From the NCBI RefSeq assembly GCF_006442205.1, contig NZ_VFVR01000003.1, positions 1 through 64,000 on the forward strand: DNA of 64,000 nucleotides, given 5' to 3'. Below are positions 50,840 to 59,464 of this stretch, in pieces. The notes under the pieces are model-generated. The model made no database searches. It saw only the letters and a program-made list of their open reading frames with translations, and was not told where the DNA came from. The DNA comes from Mesorhizobium sp. B2-3-12 (GTDB lineage Bacteria > Pseudomonadota > Alphaproteobacteria > Rhizobiales > Rhizobiaceae). The position numbers and the translations under genes are program-made. How positions within the stretch are numbered: the first letter of the stretch is position 1; each line of letters starts with the position of its first letter.

Positions 50840-51712
50840 ATGAAAGTCCTGCTTGTCTTTGCCCATCCCGAACCGCGCTCGCTCAACGGCGCGCTCCGTG
50901 ACGTTGCCGTCAAGGAACTCCAGGCTCAAGGCCACGAGGTGCGGGTGTCCGACCTTTATGCCGACGGCTGGAAATCGGAGGTCGACCGTGCTGATTTTCC
51001 CGCTCTTTCGTCAGAAGCGCGGCTGGTGCCGGTGGCGGCCTCCAAACAAGCATACGAGTCCAATGCGCTGACTGAAGACGTCAAGACCGAGATCGAGAAG
51101 CTGCTTTGGGCCGATGCGCTGATCCTGCAGTTTCCGCTGTGGTGGTTCGCCATGCCGGCGATCCTGAAGGGCTGGGTCGATCGGGTCTTTGCCTACGGCT
51201 TCGCCTATGGTGTCGGCGAACACAGCGACAAGCGATGGGGTGACCGGTACGGCGAGGGCACTCTCGCCGGCAAGCGAGCAATGCTGATCGTGACGGCCGG
51301 CGGCTGGGAAGATCATTATTCCGCGCGTGGGGTCAACGGGCCGATCGACGACCTGCTGTTCCCGATCAACCACGGAATCCTCTATTATCCGGGCTACGAC
51401 GTGCTTCCGCCGTTCGTGATCTACAGCGTGGACCGTCTCGATGAAGCTGGCTTCGGGCCCATCGCCGAACGCCTGCGCGAACGGATGCGGACACTGGCCA
51501 CCACCGCACCGATTCCCTACCGGCGGCAGAATGGTGGCGACTACCTGATCCCGAGCATGCGGCTTCGTGCCGAACTGGAGGGTCCAGGAGCAGCAGGCTT
51601 CGAACTCCATGTGAAACGCGGCGCGGCCGGCCAGAACGGTTCATTGTTTCACGCAACGCACGCGGATTTGCGGGCGTCGATCCAGACAGACGCTCAGTCG
51701 GAGCCCCGATAG
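50840..51712 (+). CDS. NAD(P)H dehydrogenase (quinone), MdaB/NQO1-like
   Basis: A 290-residue flavodoxin-fold FMN/FAD quinone reductase. The N-terminal MKVLLVFAHPEPRSLNGAL and the LQFPLWWFAMPAILKGWVDR segment are typical. The family core is about 200-220 residues; here there is a C-terminal extension of about 70 with no recognisable domain. Its end overlaps the convergent LacI gene by 19 bases. Confidence 0.9.
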   Translation: MKVLLVFAHPEPRSLNGALRDVAVKELQAQGHEVRVSDLYADGWKSEVDRADFPALSSEARLVPVAASKQAYESNALTEDVKTEIEKLLWADALILQFPLWWFAMPAILKGWVDRVFAYGFAYGVGEHSDKRWGDRYGEGTLAGKRAMLIVTAGGWEDHYSARGVNGPIDDLLFPINHGILYYPGYDVLPPFVIYSVDRLDEAGFGPIAERLRERMRTLATTAPIPYRRQNGGDYLIPSMRLRAELEGPGAAGFELHVKRGAAGQNGSLFHATHADLRASIQTDAQSEPR

Positions 51713-52743
51713 GCCACAACCCCCTTCGGCTCGCTCAGGCTCTGCAGAGAGCCGGGCGCAGCGCCGCCTATCCAGCCGAGCACCGAGCGGGCGAGCTCGG
51801 AGCCGGCCAGCCGGAAGTCTTCGTTGACGACCAGCAATTCATGCCGGAACAGATGCAAAAGGTCCGACGACTGTTTCGACACCACGTCGACATCGTGGCC
51901 GAGCTTGAGGCCGGCATCCTCGATACCGGCGACGATGGCGAGCGTCGCGGCCGCGGCGCTGCTGATGATGCCGTCCGGCCTGATGTCGCGCCGCATCAGC
52001 TGCGCGGTCCTCGTCCTGATCTGCTCCATCGAGTGGTCGATCGAGACGATGTTGAATGGCACCTCGCTGGCGCCGGCTTCGCTCAGCGCGTCGGCAAAGC
52101 CGTCGACCGTGTGACGGTAGTAGCTCAAACCGACCGGCGGCGTCACCAAAGCCAGCCGTCGGCGGCCCATGCCGGCGAGATGGCGTACCGCCTCGGCCGC
52201 GAAGGCGTAGTTGTCGAAATCATGATAGGGATGAACCAGCCCCATATCCGTGCGGCCATGCGTGGCGAAGGGTATGCCGCGCTCCAGCATGTAGCGGGCG
52301 CGGGGATCGTTCGGTTGCGTGCGGGAAATGATGACGCCGTCGGCCGAGCCTGTTTCGACGAGATAACGAACCGGATCCAGCGGATCCTGCGAGCGCGAGT
52401 AAGGCGTGACGATCAGGTGGTAAGGCGTGTCGGCGATGACTTCCGTCACGCCATAGATGATGTCGGAGACGAAGCTCATGATCTCCTGCTCGGTGTTGAG
52501 CACGAGGCTGATGACATTGGTCTTGCCGGTTCTCAGGCGCACACCGGCGCGATTGGGCCGGTAGCCGATCTGCTTGGCGACGAGCTGGACGCGGCGCCTG
52601 GTCTCGGCGCCGATTTCCGGCGCGTCCTTCAGCGCGCGCGACACGGTGGTGACGCCGAGCCCGGTCATGAAGGCAAGCGTCTTCAACGTCGGCCGCTCTC
52701 GCGCCGACGCGTCCTCGTTCTTTTCCGTCCGCTGTCTGTCCAT
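51694..52743 (-). CDS. LacI family transcriptional regulator
   Basis: A 349-residue repressor. The DNA-binding region is TLKTLAFMTGLGVTTVSRAL (about residues 19-38) followed by the hinge helix; the periplasmic-binding-like effector domain fills the rest. It is divergent from the importer starting at 53119, and two reverse-complementary operators (52843 and 53085) lie between. It most likely represses that importer and its own gene until a sugar inducer binds. Confidence 0.92.
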   Translation of the reverse strand: MDRQRTEKNEDASARERPTLKTLAFMTGLGVTTVSRALKDAPEIGAETRRRVQLVAKQIGYRPNRAGVRLRTGKTNVISLVLNTEQEIMSFVSDIIYGVTEVIADTPYHLIVTPYSRSQDPLDPVRYLVETGSADGVIISRTQPNDPRARYMLERGIPFATHGRTDMGLVHPYHDFDNYAFAAEAVRHLAGMGRRRLALVTPPVGLSYYRHTVDGFADALSEAGASEVPFNIVSIDHSMEQIRTRTAQLMRRDIRPDGIISSAAAATLAIVAGIEDAGLKLGHDVDVVSKQSSDLLHLFRHELLVVNEDFRLAGSELARSVLGWIGGAAPGSLQSLSEPKGVVAYRGSD

Positions 52744-52842
52744 TCGTCCCGCCCGTCAGGCGCATAGCAGCCACAGGCCGGGTCGGCAATCGCCGCAATC
52801 CGCAACAAGGCGTGATTTCGAGCCCGGCGTCGTTCCAATATA

Positions 52843-52856
52843 CTGAAACGTTACAG
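52843..52856. promoter_or_regulatory. LacI-type operator O2
   Basis: CTGAAACGTTACAG, with the central AACGTT expected of LacI-family sites. It is the exact reverse complement of the site at 53085 and lies 99 bases upstream of the LacI gene start. Confidence 0.75.
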
Positions 52857-53084
52857 ATTGCCAATGTCGCCTGCCGGGCGATGGGTAGGACAGCGGACTT
52901 CTGGCGGGCAAATTCCTTTGGAATTCGTGGCAAACTGCCTCTCGTGGTGATTTTGCGCCGCAATGACTGCATGTTGCAGCGCAGCACGGCCGATTCGCTC
53001 CAGAATTTGTTCGCGACTCGAAAAAATGTAAGACCGCCCGCATGCTCGGGGTTGCGCCATCCCTGCAATTGCCGTATCGAAAAT

Positions 53085-53098
53085 CTGTAACGTTTCAG
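53085..53098. promoter_or_regulatory. LacI-type operator O1
   Basis: CTGTAACGTTTCAG, ending 20 bases before the binding-protein ATG. The centre is 242 bases from that of the site at 52843, about 23 helical turns, which suits a repression loop. The rest of 52744-53118 shows nothing else definite. Confidence 0.75.
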
Positions 53099-53118
53099 AT
53101 TTCTGGGAGGAAGCCGAA

Positions 53119-54357
53119 ATGCGATACAAATTCCTGACCTCTGCCTTTGCAGCGACGGTTGCGCTCAACGTCGCCGGACCGGCGGCCGCGACCGATCTGG
53201 AAGTCACCCATTGGTGGACCTCCGGCGGCGAGGCGGCGGCGGTCGCCGAACTCGCCAAGGCATTCGACGCCACAGGCAATCACTGGGTCGACGGCGCCAT
53301 CGCCGGATCCGGCGGCACGGCGCGGCCGATCATGATCAGCCGCATCACCGGCGGCGATCCGATGGGGGCCACCCAGTTCAATCATGGCCGGCAGGCGGAG
53401 GAGCTGGTGCAGGCCGGCCTGATGCGCGACCTCACCGATGTCGCCACCAAGGGCAAGTGGACGGAAGTGGTGCGGCCCAAGAGCCTGCTCGACTCCTGCA
53501 CGATCGACGGGAAGATCTATTGCGTACCGGTCAACATCCATTCCTGGCAGTGGCTGTGGCTGTCGAACGCGGCCTTCGAGAAAGCCGGGGTTCCGGTGCC
53601 GAAGAACTGGAATGAATATGTGGCCGCCGCTCCGGCGCTGGAGAAGGCAGGCATCGTGCCGCTCGCGGTCGGTGGGCAGGCCTGGCAGGCATCGGGCGCC
53701 TTCGACGTGCTGCTTGCCGCGGTCGGCGGAACGGACACCTTCCTCAAGGTCTACAAGGACAAGGACGCCAAGTTCGCAGCCGGCCCCGAAGTCGCCAAGG
53801 TCTTCAAGGCGGCCGACGATGCGCGCAAGATGGCCAAGAACACCAACGTCCAGGACTGGAACCAGGCCACCAACATGGTCATCACCGGCAAGGCCGGCGG
53901 CCAGATCATGGGCGACTGGGCGCAGGGCGAGTTCCAGGTCGCCGGCAAGACCGCCGGCAAGGATTACACCTGCCTTCCCGGCCTTGGCCTGAACGAGGTC
54001 ATCGCCACGGGCGGCGACGCCTTCTACTTCCCGCTGCTCAAGGACGCCGACAAGGCCAAGGCGCAGGAAGTGCTGGCCGAAACGCTGCTCGATCCCAAGA
54101 CCCAGGTCGCCTTCAACCTCAAGAAGGGTTCGCTGCCGGTGCGCGGCGACGTCGACCTCAACGCCGCCAATGACTGCATGAAGAAGGGCCTCGCCATCCT
54201 GGCCAAGGGCGCGGTCATCCCATGGACGGATCAGCTGCTCTCGCAGGACAGCCAGAAGCAGAAGGAGGATCTTTTCTCGGAATTCTTCGCCAAGCCCGAC
54301 ATGAGCCTCGAAGATGCGCAGAAGCGCTTCGCCGACATCATCGCTTCGGCTGACTGA
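53119..54357 (+). CDS. Glucose/glucoside-type ABC solute-binding protein (GtsA-like)
   Basis: A 412-residue CUT1 binding protein. The signal peptide is about residues 1-24 (ending AAA before TDLEV). EVTHWWTSGGEA, PVNIHSWQWLW and ITGKAGGQIMGDWAQGEF are typical of the glucose/mannose GtsA-like group. GGGAGGAAG precedes the ATG. It heads an operon with two permeases, an ATPase, an isomerase and a dehydrogenase. Glucose itself or a glucoside is plausible; not proven. Confidence 0.9.
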   Translation: MRYKFLTSAFAATVALNVAGPAAATDLEVTHWWTSGGEAAAVAELAKAFDATGNHWVDGAIAGSGGTARPIMISRITGGDPMGATQFNHGRQAEELVQAGLMRDLTDVATKGKWTEVVRPKSLLDSCTIDGKIYCVPVNIHSWQWLWLSNAAFEKAGVPVPKNWNEYVAAAPALEKAGIVPLAVGGQAWQASGAFDVLLAAVGGTDTFLKVYKDKDAKFAAGPEVAKVFKAADDARKMAKNTNVQDWNQATNMVITGKAGGQIMGDWAQGEFQVAGKTAGKDYTCLPGLGLNEVIATGGDAFYFPLLKDADKAKAQEVLAETLLDPKTQVAFNLKKGSLPVRGDVDLNAANDCMKKGLAILAKGAVIPWTDQLLSQDSQKQKEDLFSEFFAKPDMSLEDAQKRFADIIASAD

Positions 54358-54375
54358 CGACCGACGAGCCGCCTC

Positions 54376-54406
54376 GCTCCCGACCTTGCCAGACAGGGCC
54401 GGGAGC
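54376..54406 (+). terminator. Hairpin after the binding-protein gene
   Basis: GCTCCCG (54376-54382) pairs with CGGGAGC (54400-54406) around a 17-base loop with further partial pairing. No strong T run. It probably stabilises the binding-protein message. Confidence 0.45.
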
Positions 54407-54455
54407 CCAGGCGCGCTGACTTTCCGCCCTTATCCGATCCAGCACGGCTGTACCG

Positions 54456-55349
54456 ATGAGCAAGAGCGAACGCCCGAGCCAACTCTTCCGCAATCTCAAT
54501 GCGAAGGTCGCTTCGATCCCGATGATCCTCACCGCAATGGTGGTCTTTGTCGGCGGCACCGCGTGGACGGTGCTTTATTCCTTCACCAATTCGAAGCTGC
54601 TGCCGCGGCTGAATTTCGTCGGGCTCGACCAGTATTACCGGCTGTGGGCGACACCGCGCTGGCTGATCTCGATTGAAAACCTCTTGATCTATGGCGTGAT
54701 CTCACTGGTGTTCTCGCTGGTGATCGGGTTTCTGCTGGCAGCCCTGCTCGACCAGAAGATCCGTTTCGAGGACACGTTCCGCACCATCTTCCTTTACCCC
54801 TTCGCGCTGTCCTTCATCGTCACTGGCCTTGTCTGGCAGTGGCTGCTCAATCCGGATTTCGGCGTCCAGGGCGTGGTACGAAGCCTCGGCTGGACCAGCT
54901 TCGACTTCAATCCGCTCTACAATTCCAGCATCGTCATCTACGGCATATCGATCGCCGCGCTTTGGCAAGGCACCGGGCTGATCATGTGCCTGATGCTGGC
55001 GGGCCTGCGCGGCATCGACGAGGATATCTGGAAGGCCGCGCGGGTCGACGGGATTCCCATGTGGAAGACCTATCTGTTCATCATCATCCCGATGATGCGG
55101 CCGGTTTTCATCACCACGCTGGTGATCATCGCGTCCGGCATCGTCAAGGTCTACGACCTGGTCGTGGCGCAGACCAGCGGCGGTCCCGGCATCGCCTCCG
55201 AAGTGCCGGCCAAATATGTCTACGACTACATGTTCTTCGCCCAGAATCTCGGCCAGGGCTTTGCCGCCTCGACCATGATGCTGTTGTCGGTGATGATCGT
55301 CATCGTGCCGTGGGCCTATCTCGAATTCGGAGGCCGCAAGCGTGTCTGA
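54456..55349 (+). CDS. ABC sugar transporter permease (MalF-like)
   Basis: A 297-residue permease with six likely helices and the EAA motif DEDIWKAARVDGIPMWKTYL near residues 190-210. ATG at 54456. It overlaps the next permease by 8 bases. Confidence 0.9.
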   Translation: MSKSERPSQLFRNLNAKVASIPMILTAMVVFVGGTAWTVLYSFTNSKLLPRLNFVGLDQYYRLWATPRWLISIENLLIYGVISLVFSLVIGFLLAALLDQKIRFEDTFRTIFLYPFALSFIVTGLVWQWLLNPDFGVQGVVRSLGWTSFDFNPLYNSSIVIYGISIAALWQGTGLIMCLMLAGLRGIDEDIWKAARVDGIPMWKTYLFIIIPMMRPVFITTLVIIASGIVKVYDLVVAQTSGGPGIASEVPAKYVYDYMFFAQNLGQGFAASTMMLLSVMIVIVPWAYLEFGGRKRV

Positions 55350-56277
55350 TCATGCTGTCTCCCTGGCTGCTTCCCACGCCGCCATCCGCGCCGATGCCTC
55401 CGGACCGAGCGGACCGAAGCCGCGACACATGTTTTCGCGCCGTAATATTTTCCTCTACGGTACGCTTGTCGTGGTCGCGCTCTACTACCTCCTGCCGCTC
55501 TATGTGATGGTCGTCACCTCGCTCAAGGGCATGCCGGAGATCCGCCTCGGCAACATCTTCTCGCCGCCGATGGAGATCACCTTCGAGCCCTGGGTCAAAG
55601 CGTGGTCGCAGGCCTGCACCGGCCTCAATTGCGACGGGCTGTCGCGCGGTTTCTGGAACTCGGTGCGCATCACCGTTCCCTCGGTGATCCTGTCGATCGC
55701 CATCGCCTCGGTGAACGGCTACGCGCTGGCCAACTGGCGCTTCAAGGGCGCCGACACATTCTTCGTCATCCTGATCGTCGGCGCCTTCATTCCCTACCAG
55801 GTGATGATCTATCCGATCGTCATCATCCTGCGCGAGATCGGCCTCTATGGCAGCCTTACCGGCCTGGTGATCGTGCATTCCATTTTCGGCATGCCGATCC
55901 TGACGCTTCTGTTTCGCAATTATTTCACCTCCATGCCGGAGGAGCTATTCCGGGCGGCGCGCGTCGATGGCGCCGGCTTCTGGGGCATCTACCTGCGCAT
56001 CATGCTGCCGATGTCGCTGCCGATCTTCGTCGTCGCCATCATCCTGCAGGTGACCGGCATCTGGAACGACTTCCTGTTCGGCGTCGTCTACACCCGCCCA
56101 GACACCTATCCGATGACGGTGCAGCTCAACAACATCGTGAACTCGGTGCAAGGCGTGAAGGAATACAATGTCAACATGGCCGCCACCATCCTGACCGGGC
56201 TGGTACCGCTGATCGTCTATTTCATTTCCGGCAAATTGTTCGTGCGCGGCATCGCCGCCGGCGCGGTGAAAGGGTGA
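55342..56277 (+). CDS. ABC sugar transporter permease (MalG-like)
   Basis: A 311-residue permease beginning at GTG (55342), with GGAGG 8 bases upstream inside the preceding gene. The EAA loop reads PEELFRAARVDGAGFWGIYL. It shares one base of its stop with the ATPase start. Partner of the permease at 54456. Confidence 0.9.
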   Translation: MSDHAVSLAASHAAIRADASGPSGPKPRHMFSRRNIFLYGTLVVVALYYLLPLYVMVVTSLKGMPEIRLGNIFSPPMEITFEPWVKAWSQACTGLNCDGLSRGFWNSVRITVPSVILSIAIASVNGYALANWRFKGADTFFVILIVGAFIPYQVMIYPIVIILREIGLYGSLTGLVIVHSIFGMPILTLLFRNYFTSMPEELFRAARVDGAGFWGIYLRIMLPMSLPIFVVAIILQVTGIWNDFLFGVVYTRPDTYPMTVQLNNIVNSVQGVKEYNVNMAATILTGLVPLIVYFISGKLFVRGIAAGAVKG

Positions 56278-57380
56278 TGGCGATGGCGGCGAACGGCACC
56301 AGCGTTTCGATCCAGGACCTGTCGCTGAACTTCGGCGCGGTCTCGGTGCTGCAGACGCTCAACCTCGATGTGGCCGAAGGCGAGTTCATCGTGCTGCTCG
56401 GACCTTCCGGCTGCGGCAAGTCGACCCTGCTCAACTGCATCGCCGGCCTGCTCGACATTTCGGAAGGCCGCATCTTCATCAAGGGCAAGAACGTCACCTG
56501 GGAAGAGCCCAAGGACCGCGGCATCGGCATGGTCTTCCAGTCCTATGCGCTCTATCCGCAGATGACGGTGGAGAAGAACCTGTCCTTCGGGCTGCGCGTC
56601 GCCGGCATCGCCAAGGACGAGATCGCCAGGCGCATCGCGCGTGCCGCCGAGATCCTGCAGATCGAGCCGCTTTTGCAGCGCAAGCCGGCCGCACTCTCCG
56701 GCGGCCAGCGCCAGCGCGTGGCGATCGGGCGGGCACTGGTGCGCGATGTCGATGTCTTCCTGTTCGACGAACCGCTTTCCAACCTCGATGCCAAGCTGCG
56801 TTCGGAACTGCGCGTCGAGATCAAGCTTCTGCACCGCAAGCTGCAGAACACGATGATCTACGTCACCCATGACCAGATCGAGGCGATGACGCTGGCAGAC
56901 CGCATCGCGGTGATGAAGGGTGGCGTCATCCAGCAACTCGACGCGCCGCAGACCATCTACAACCGTCCGGTCAACCGGTTCGTCGCGGGGTTCCTCGGTT
57001 CGCCCGCGATGAACTTCGTCGAGGGGCAGCTGGAAGCTGGCGCGACGGCGGTGTTCAAGACCGGGGATTTGACCGTACCGCTCGATCGCTACGGCTTCGA
57101 CGGCGCCGGCAACAAGGGCGGGCCTTGCGTGTTCGGGATCCGGCCCGAGCACGTTGCCTTTGGCGAGGCCGCGAACGCAATGCCCTTTGCCGCCGATGCC
57201 GCCGTCGAGATCGTCGAGCCGATGGGCTCAGATACGCTGGTTTGGACGAAGCTCGGCGGCCGCAATTTTTCCTTCCGCGTCGAGGCGGAAAAGACGCTGC
57301 GCAACGGCGAACCGATCCGGATCGGCTTCGATCCCGCACGCGCCTCGCTGTTCGACACCCCATCCGGCAACCGCATGTAG
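56277..57380 (+). CDS. ABC sugar transporter ATP-binding protein (UgpC/MsmK-like)
   Basis: A 367-residue ATPase. Walker A GPSGCGKST, signature LSGGQRQRVAIGRAL, Walker B VFLFDEPLSNLD, H-loop YVTHDQIEA, followed by a TOBE-type C-terminal domain. A GTG three bases upstream is an alternative start. Unlike the 7.3-9.5 kb importer there is one ATPase, which should act as a homodimer. Confidence 0.92.
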   Translation: MAMAANGTSVSIQDLSLNFGAVSVLQTLNLDVAEGEFIVLLGPSGCGKSTLLNCIAGLLDISEGRIFIKGKNVTWEEPKDRGIGMVFQSYALYPQMTVEKNLSFGLRVAGIAKDEIARRIARAAEILQIEPLLQRKPAALSGGQRQRVAIGRALVRDVDVFLFDEPLSNLDAKLRSELRVEIKLLHRKLQNTMIYVTHDQIEAMTLADRIAVMKGGVIQQLDAPQTIYNRPVNRFVAGFLGSPAMNFVEGQLEAGATAVFKTGDLTVPLDRYGFDGAGNKGGPCVFGIRPEHVAFGEAANAMPFAADAAVEIVEPMGSDTLVWTKLGGRNFSFRVEAEKTLRNGEPIRIGFDPARASLFDTPSGNRM

Positions 57381-57433
57381 CTCCCGAGAAAACCATCCTC
57401 CCAAAGAATCCCCAAGCAGAACGGACAGAGACG

Positions 57434-58180
57434 ATGAACTGGTCATTCCAACTTTACAGCGCCCGCAATTTCTTGCCGTGGACCGGCGTGCTCGAGATGC
57501 TCGGCAAGCTTGGCTACGCCGAGGTCGAAGGTTTTGGCGGCGTCTATGACGATCCCAAGGCCTTCCGCGCCGAACTCGACAAGAACGGCCTGGCCATGCC
57601 GACCGGCCATTTTTCCATCGATGCGCTGGAGAATGATTTCGATGGCGTGCGCAGGATCGCCGAAACGCTCGGCGTCAAGCTCTTGATCTGCCCCTATCTG
57701 ATGGCGGAGGACAGGCCATCCGACATCGCCGGCTGGCGCGGCTTCGGCGAACGCCTGGCCAAGGTCGGCGAGGTGGCCTCGAAGGCAGGCTATGGCTTTG
57801 CCTGGCACAATCATGATTTCGAGTTCAAGGCACTCGCCGACGGCTCGGTGCCGCAGGATCATATCCTGTCGTCCGCCCCCAATATCGGCTGGGAAATGGA
57901 CGTTGCCTGGGTCGTGCGCGGCGGCGCCGATCCGTTGCCCTGGATCGAAAAGCAGGGCCAGCGCATCAGTGCCGTGCATGTCAAGGACATGGCGAAGCCC
58001 GGCGAGGGGCTGGATGAGGATGGCTGGTCGGATGTCGGCCACGGCACGATAGACTGGGCCGGCCTGATCAAGGTGTTGCGTGCCAAGAGCGCTGCAAAAT
58101 ACTTTGTCATGGAACAGGACAATCCCAACGATATCGAGCGCTTCGCCCGCCGCTCGATCGCAACCGTCAAGAGCTACTAG
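57434..58180 (+). CDS. Sugar phosphate isomerase/epimerase family protein
   Basis: A 248-residue xylose-isomerase-like TIM barrel, shorter than the three in the 16.5-24 kb cluster. Metal-site segments: FAWHNHDFEF, WEMDVAWVVRGG, SAVHVKDMA and the late MEQDNP. It is 53 bases after the ATPase and 11 before a Gfo/Idh/MocA gene. Such pairs process keto-sugars or keto-glycosides after import. Confidence 0.87.
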   Translation: MNWSFQLYSARNFLPWTGVLEMLGKLGYAEVEGFGGVYDDPKAFRAELDKNGLAMPTGHFSIDALENDFDGVRRIAETLGVKLLICPYLMAEDRPSDIAGWRGFGERLAKVGEVASKAGYGFAWHNHDFEFKALADGSVPQDHILSSAPNIGWEMDVAWVVRGGADPLPWIEKQGQRISAVHVKDMAKPGEGLDEDGWSDVGHGTIDWAGLIKVLRAKSAAKYFVMEQDNPNDIERFARRSIATVKSY

Positions 58181-58191
58181 GAACAACCACA

Positions 58192-59334
58192 ATGGCAAAA
58201 AAACTGGGTATTGGCGTCATCGGCTGCGGCAACATCTCGAAGGCGTATTTCTCGCTGGCGCCGCTGTTTCGCGGCATCGAGATGCGCGCCTGCGCCGACC
58301 TCAACATGGACGCGGCCAAGGCGCGGGCGAAGGAGTTCAAGCTGCGCGCCGAGACCGTCGAGGATCTGCTCAAGGCCGACGATATCGACATCATCGTCAA
58401 TTTGACCATTCCGGCCGTGCACTACGAAGTGTCGAAGCAGGTGCTCGACGCCGGCAAGCACGTCTATTCCGAAAAGCCGTTCGTGCTGTCGCTCAAGGAA
58501 GGCCAGGACCTCAAGGCGCGGGCCGAGAAGAAGGGGCTGCGCATCGGCTCGGCACCGGACACGTTCCTCGGCGGCGCGCACCAGCTGGTGCGCGAACTGA
58601 TCGACGAGGGAAAGCTCGGCAGGATCACCAGCGGCACCTGCCATGTCATGGGCCACGGCATGGAGCATTGGCACCCAAATCCGGATTTCTTCTTCCAGCC
58701 GGGCGCGGGGCCGGTCCTCGACATCGGGCCGTACTACATCACCAACCTGATCCAGCTGATCGGGCCGGTGAAGCAGGTGGCGGCATTTGCAACGACGCCG
58801 GCCAAGGAGCGGACCATCAGCTCCAAACCGCGCGCGGGAGAAAAGATCCCGGTCAACACGCCGACCACCATCCATGGCCTGCTCGAATTCGAGAACGGCG
58901 CCGTGGTGACGCTCAACACGAGCTGGGATGTGTGGGCTCACGGCCATGCGCCGATGGAGCTCTATGGCGAGGCCGGAACGGTGTTCGTGCCGGATCCGAA
59001 CTTTTTCGGCGGCGACGTGCGCTTCACCGAAGAGGGCAAGCCCGTCAAGAAGCTGCCGAAATGGAAGCACCCGCTTGGCGTCCCGAACGAAATGCACGGC
59101 CAGGGCATGATGGCCAACTACCGCACAGCAGGCCTCGCCGACATGGCGCTGGCGATCACCGAAGGGCGGCCGCACCGCTGTTCCATGGAACTGGCGCTGC
59201 ATGCGGTCGATGTCATGACAGGCATCCTGCGCTCCGGCGAGACCGGGAAGTACGTCGCCATGCAGACGACGTGCGAGCGGCCTGCCGCGCTTGGCGTCAA
59301 GCAGGCCAAGGAACTGCTGGCCAAGAAAAAGTAG
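58192..59334 (+). CDS. Gfo/Idh/MocA family oxidoreductase
   Basis: A 380-residue NAD(P)-dependent dehydrogenase. Rossmann motif GVIGCGNISKAYF; family motif SEKPFVLS with the conserved Lys near residue 95; GPVLDIGPYYITN with the catalytic-region Asp and Tyr (Tyr where many members have His). It ends the importer operon. It is only distantly similar to the Gfo protein at 21792. Confidence 0.9.
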   Translation: MAKKLGIGVIGCGNISKAYFSLAPLFRGIEMRACADLNMDAAKARAKEFKLRAETVEDLLKADDIDIIVNLTIPAVHYEVSKQVLDAGKHVYSEKPFVLSLKEGQDLKARAEKKGLRIGSAPDTFLGGAHQLVRELIDEGKLGRITSGTCHVMGHGMEHWHPNPDFFFQPGAGPVLDIGPYYITNLIQLIGPVKQVAAFATTPAKERTISSKPRAGEKIPVNTPTTIHGLLEFENGAVVTLNTSWDVWAHGHAPMELYGEAGTVFVPDPNFFGGDVRFTEEGKPVKKLPKWKHPLGVPNEMHGQGMMANYRTAGLADMALAITEGRPHRCSMELALHAVDVMTGILRSGETGKYVAMQTTCERPAALGVKQAKELLAKKK

Positions 59335-59364
59335 GCGCGTGGATTATCGATAATTTCCTCCTAG

Positions 59365-59390
59365 CCTCTCCCCGTTCCCCCGGGGAGAGG
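59365..59390. repeat. Short inverted repeat, possible remnant of the palindromic repeat
   Basis: CCTCTCCCC (59365-59373) and GGGGAGAGG (59382-59390) match the inner hairpin of the repeats at 41 and 23001, without their outer ends. It lies 30 bases after the dehydrogenase stop and could also act as a weak terminator. Confidence 0.5.
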
Positions 59391-59464
59391 GTAAGGATGG
59401 GAACGGGTACGCTCGTCGCGGCTGCGATGACGGTGCCCCTTCCGTTCAGGTTCGAGGATCTCCC

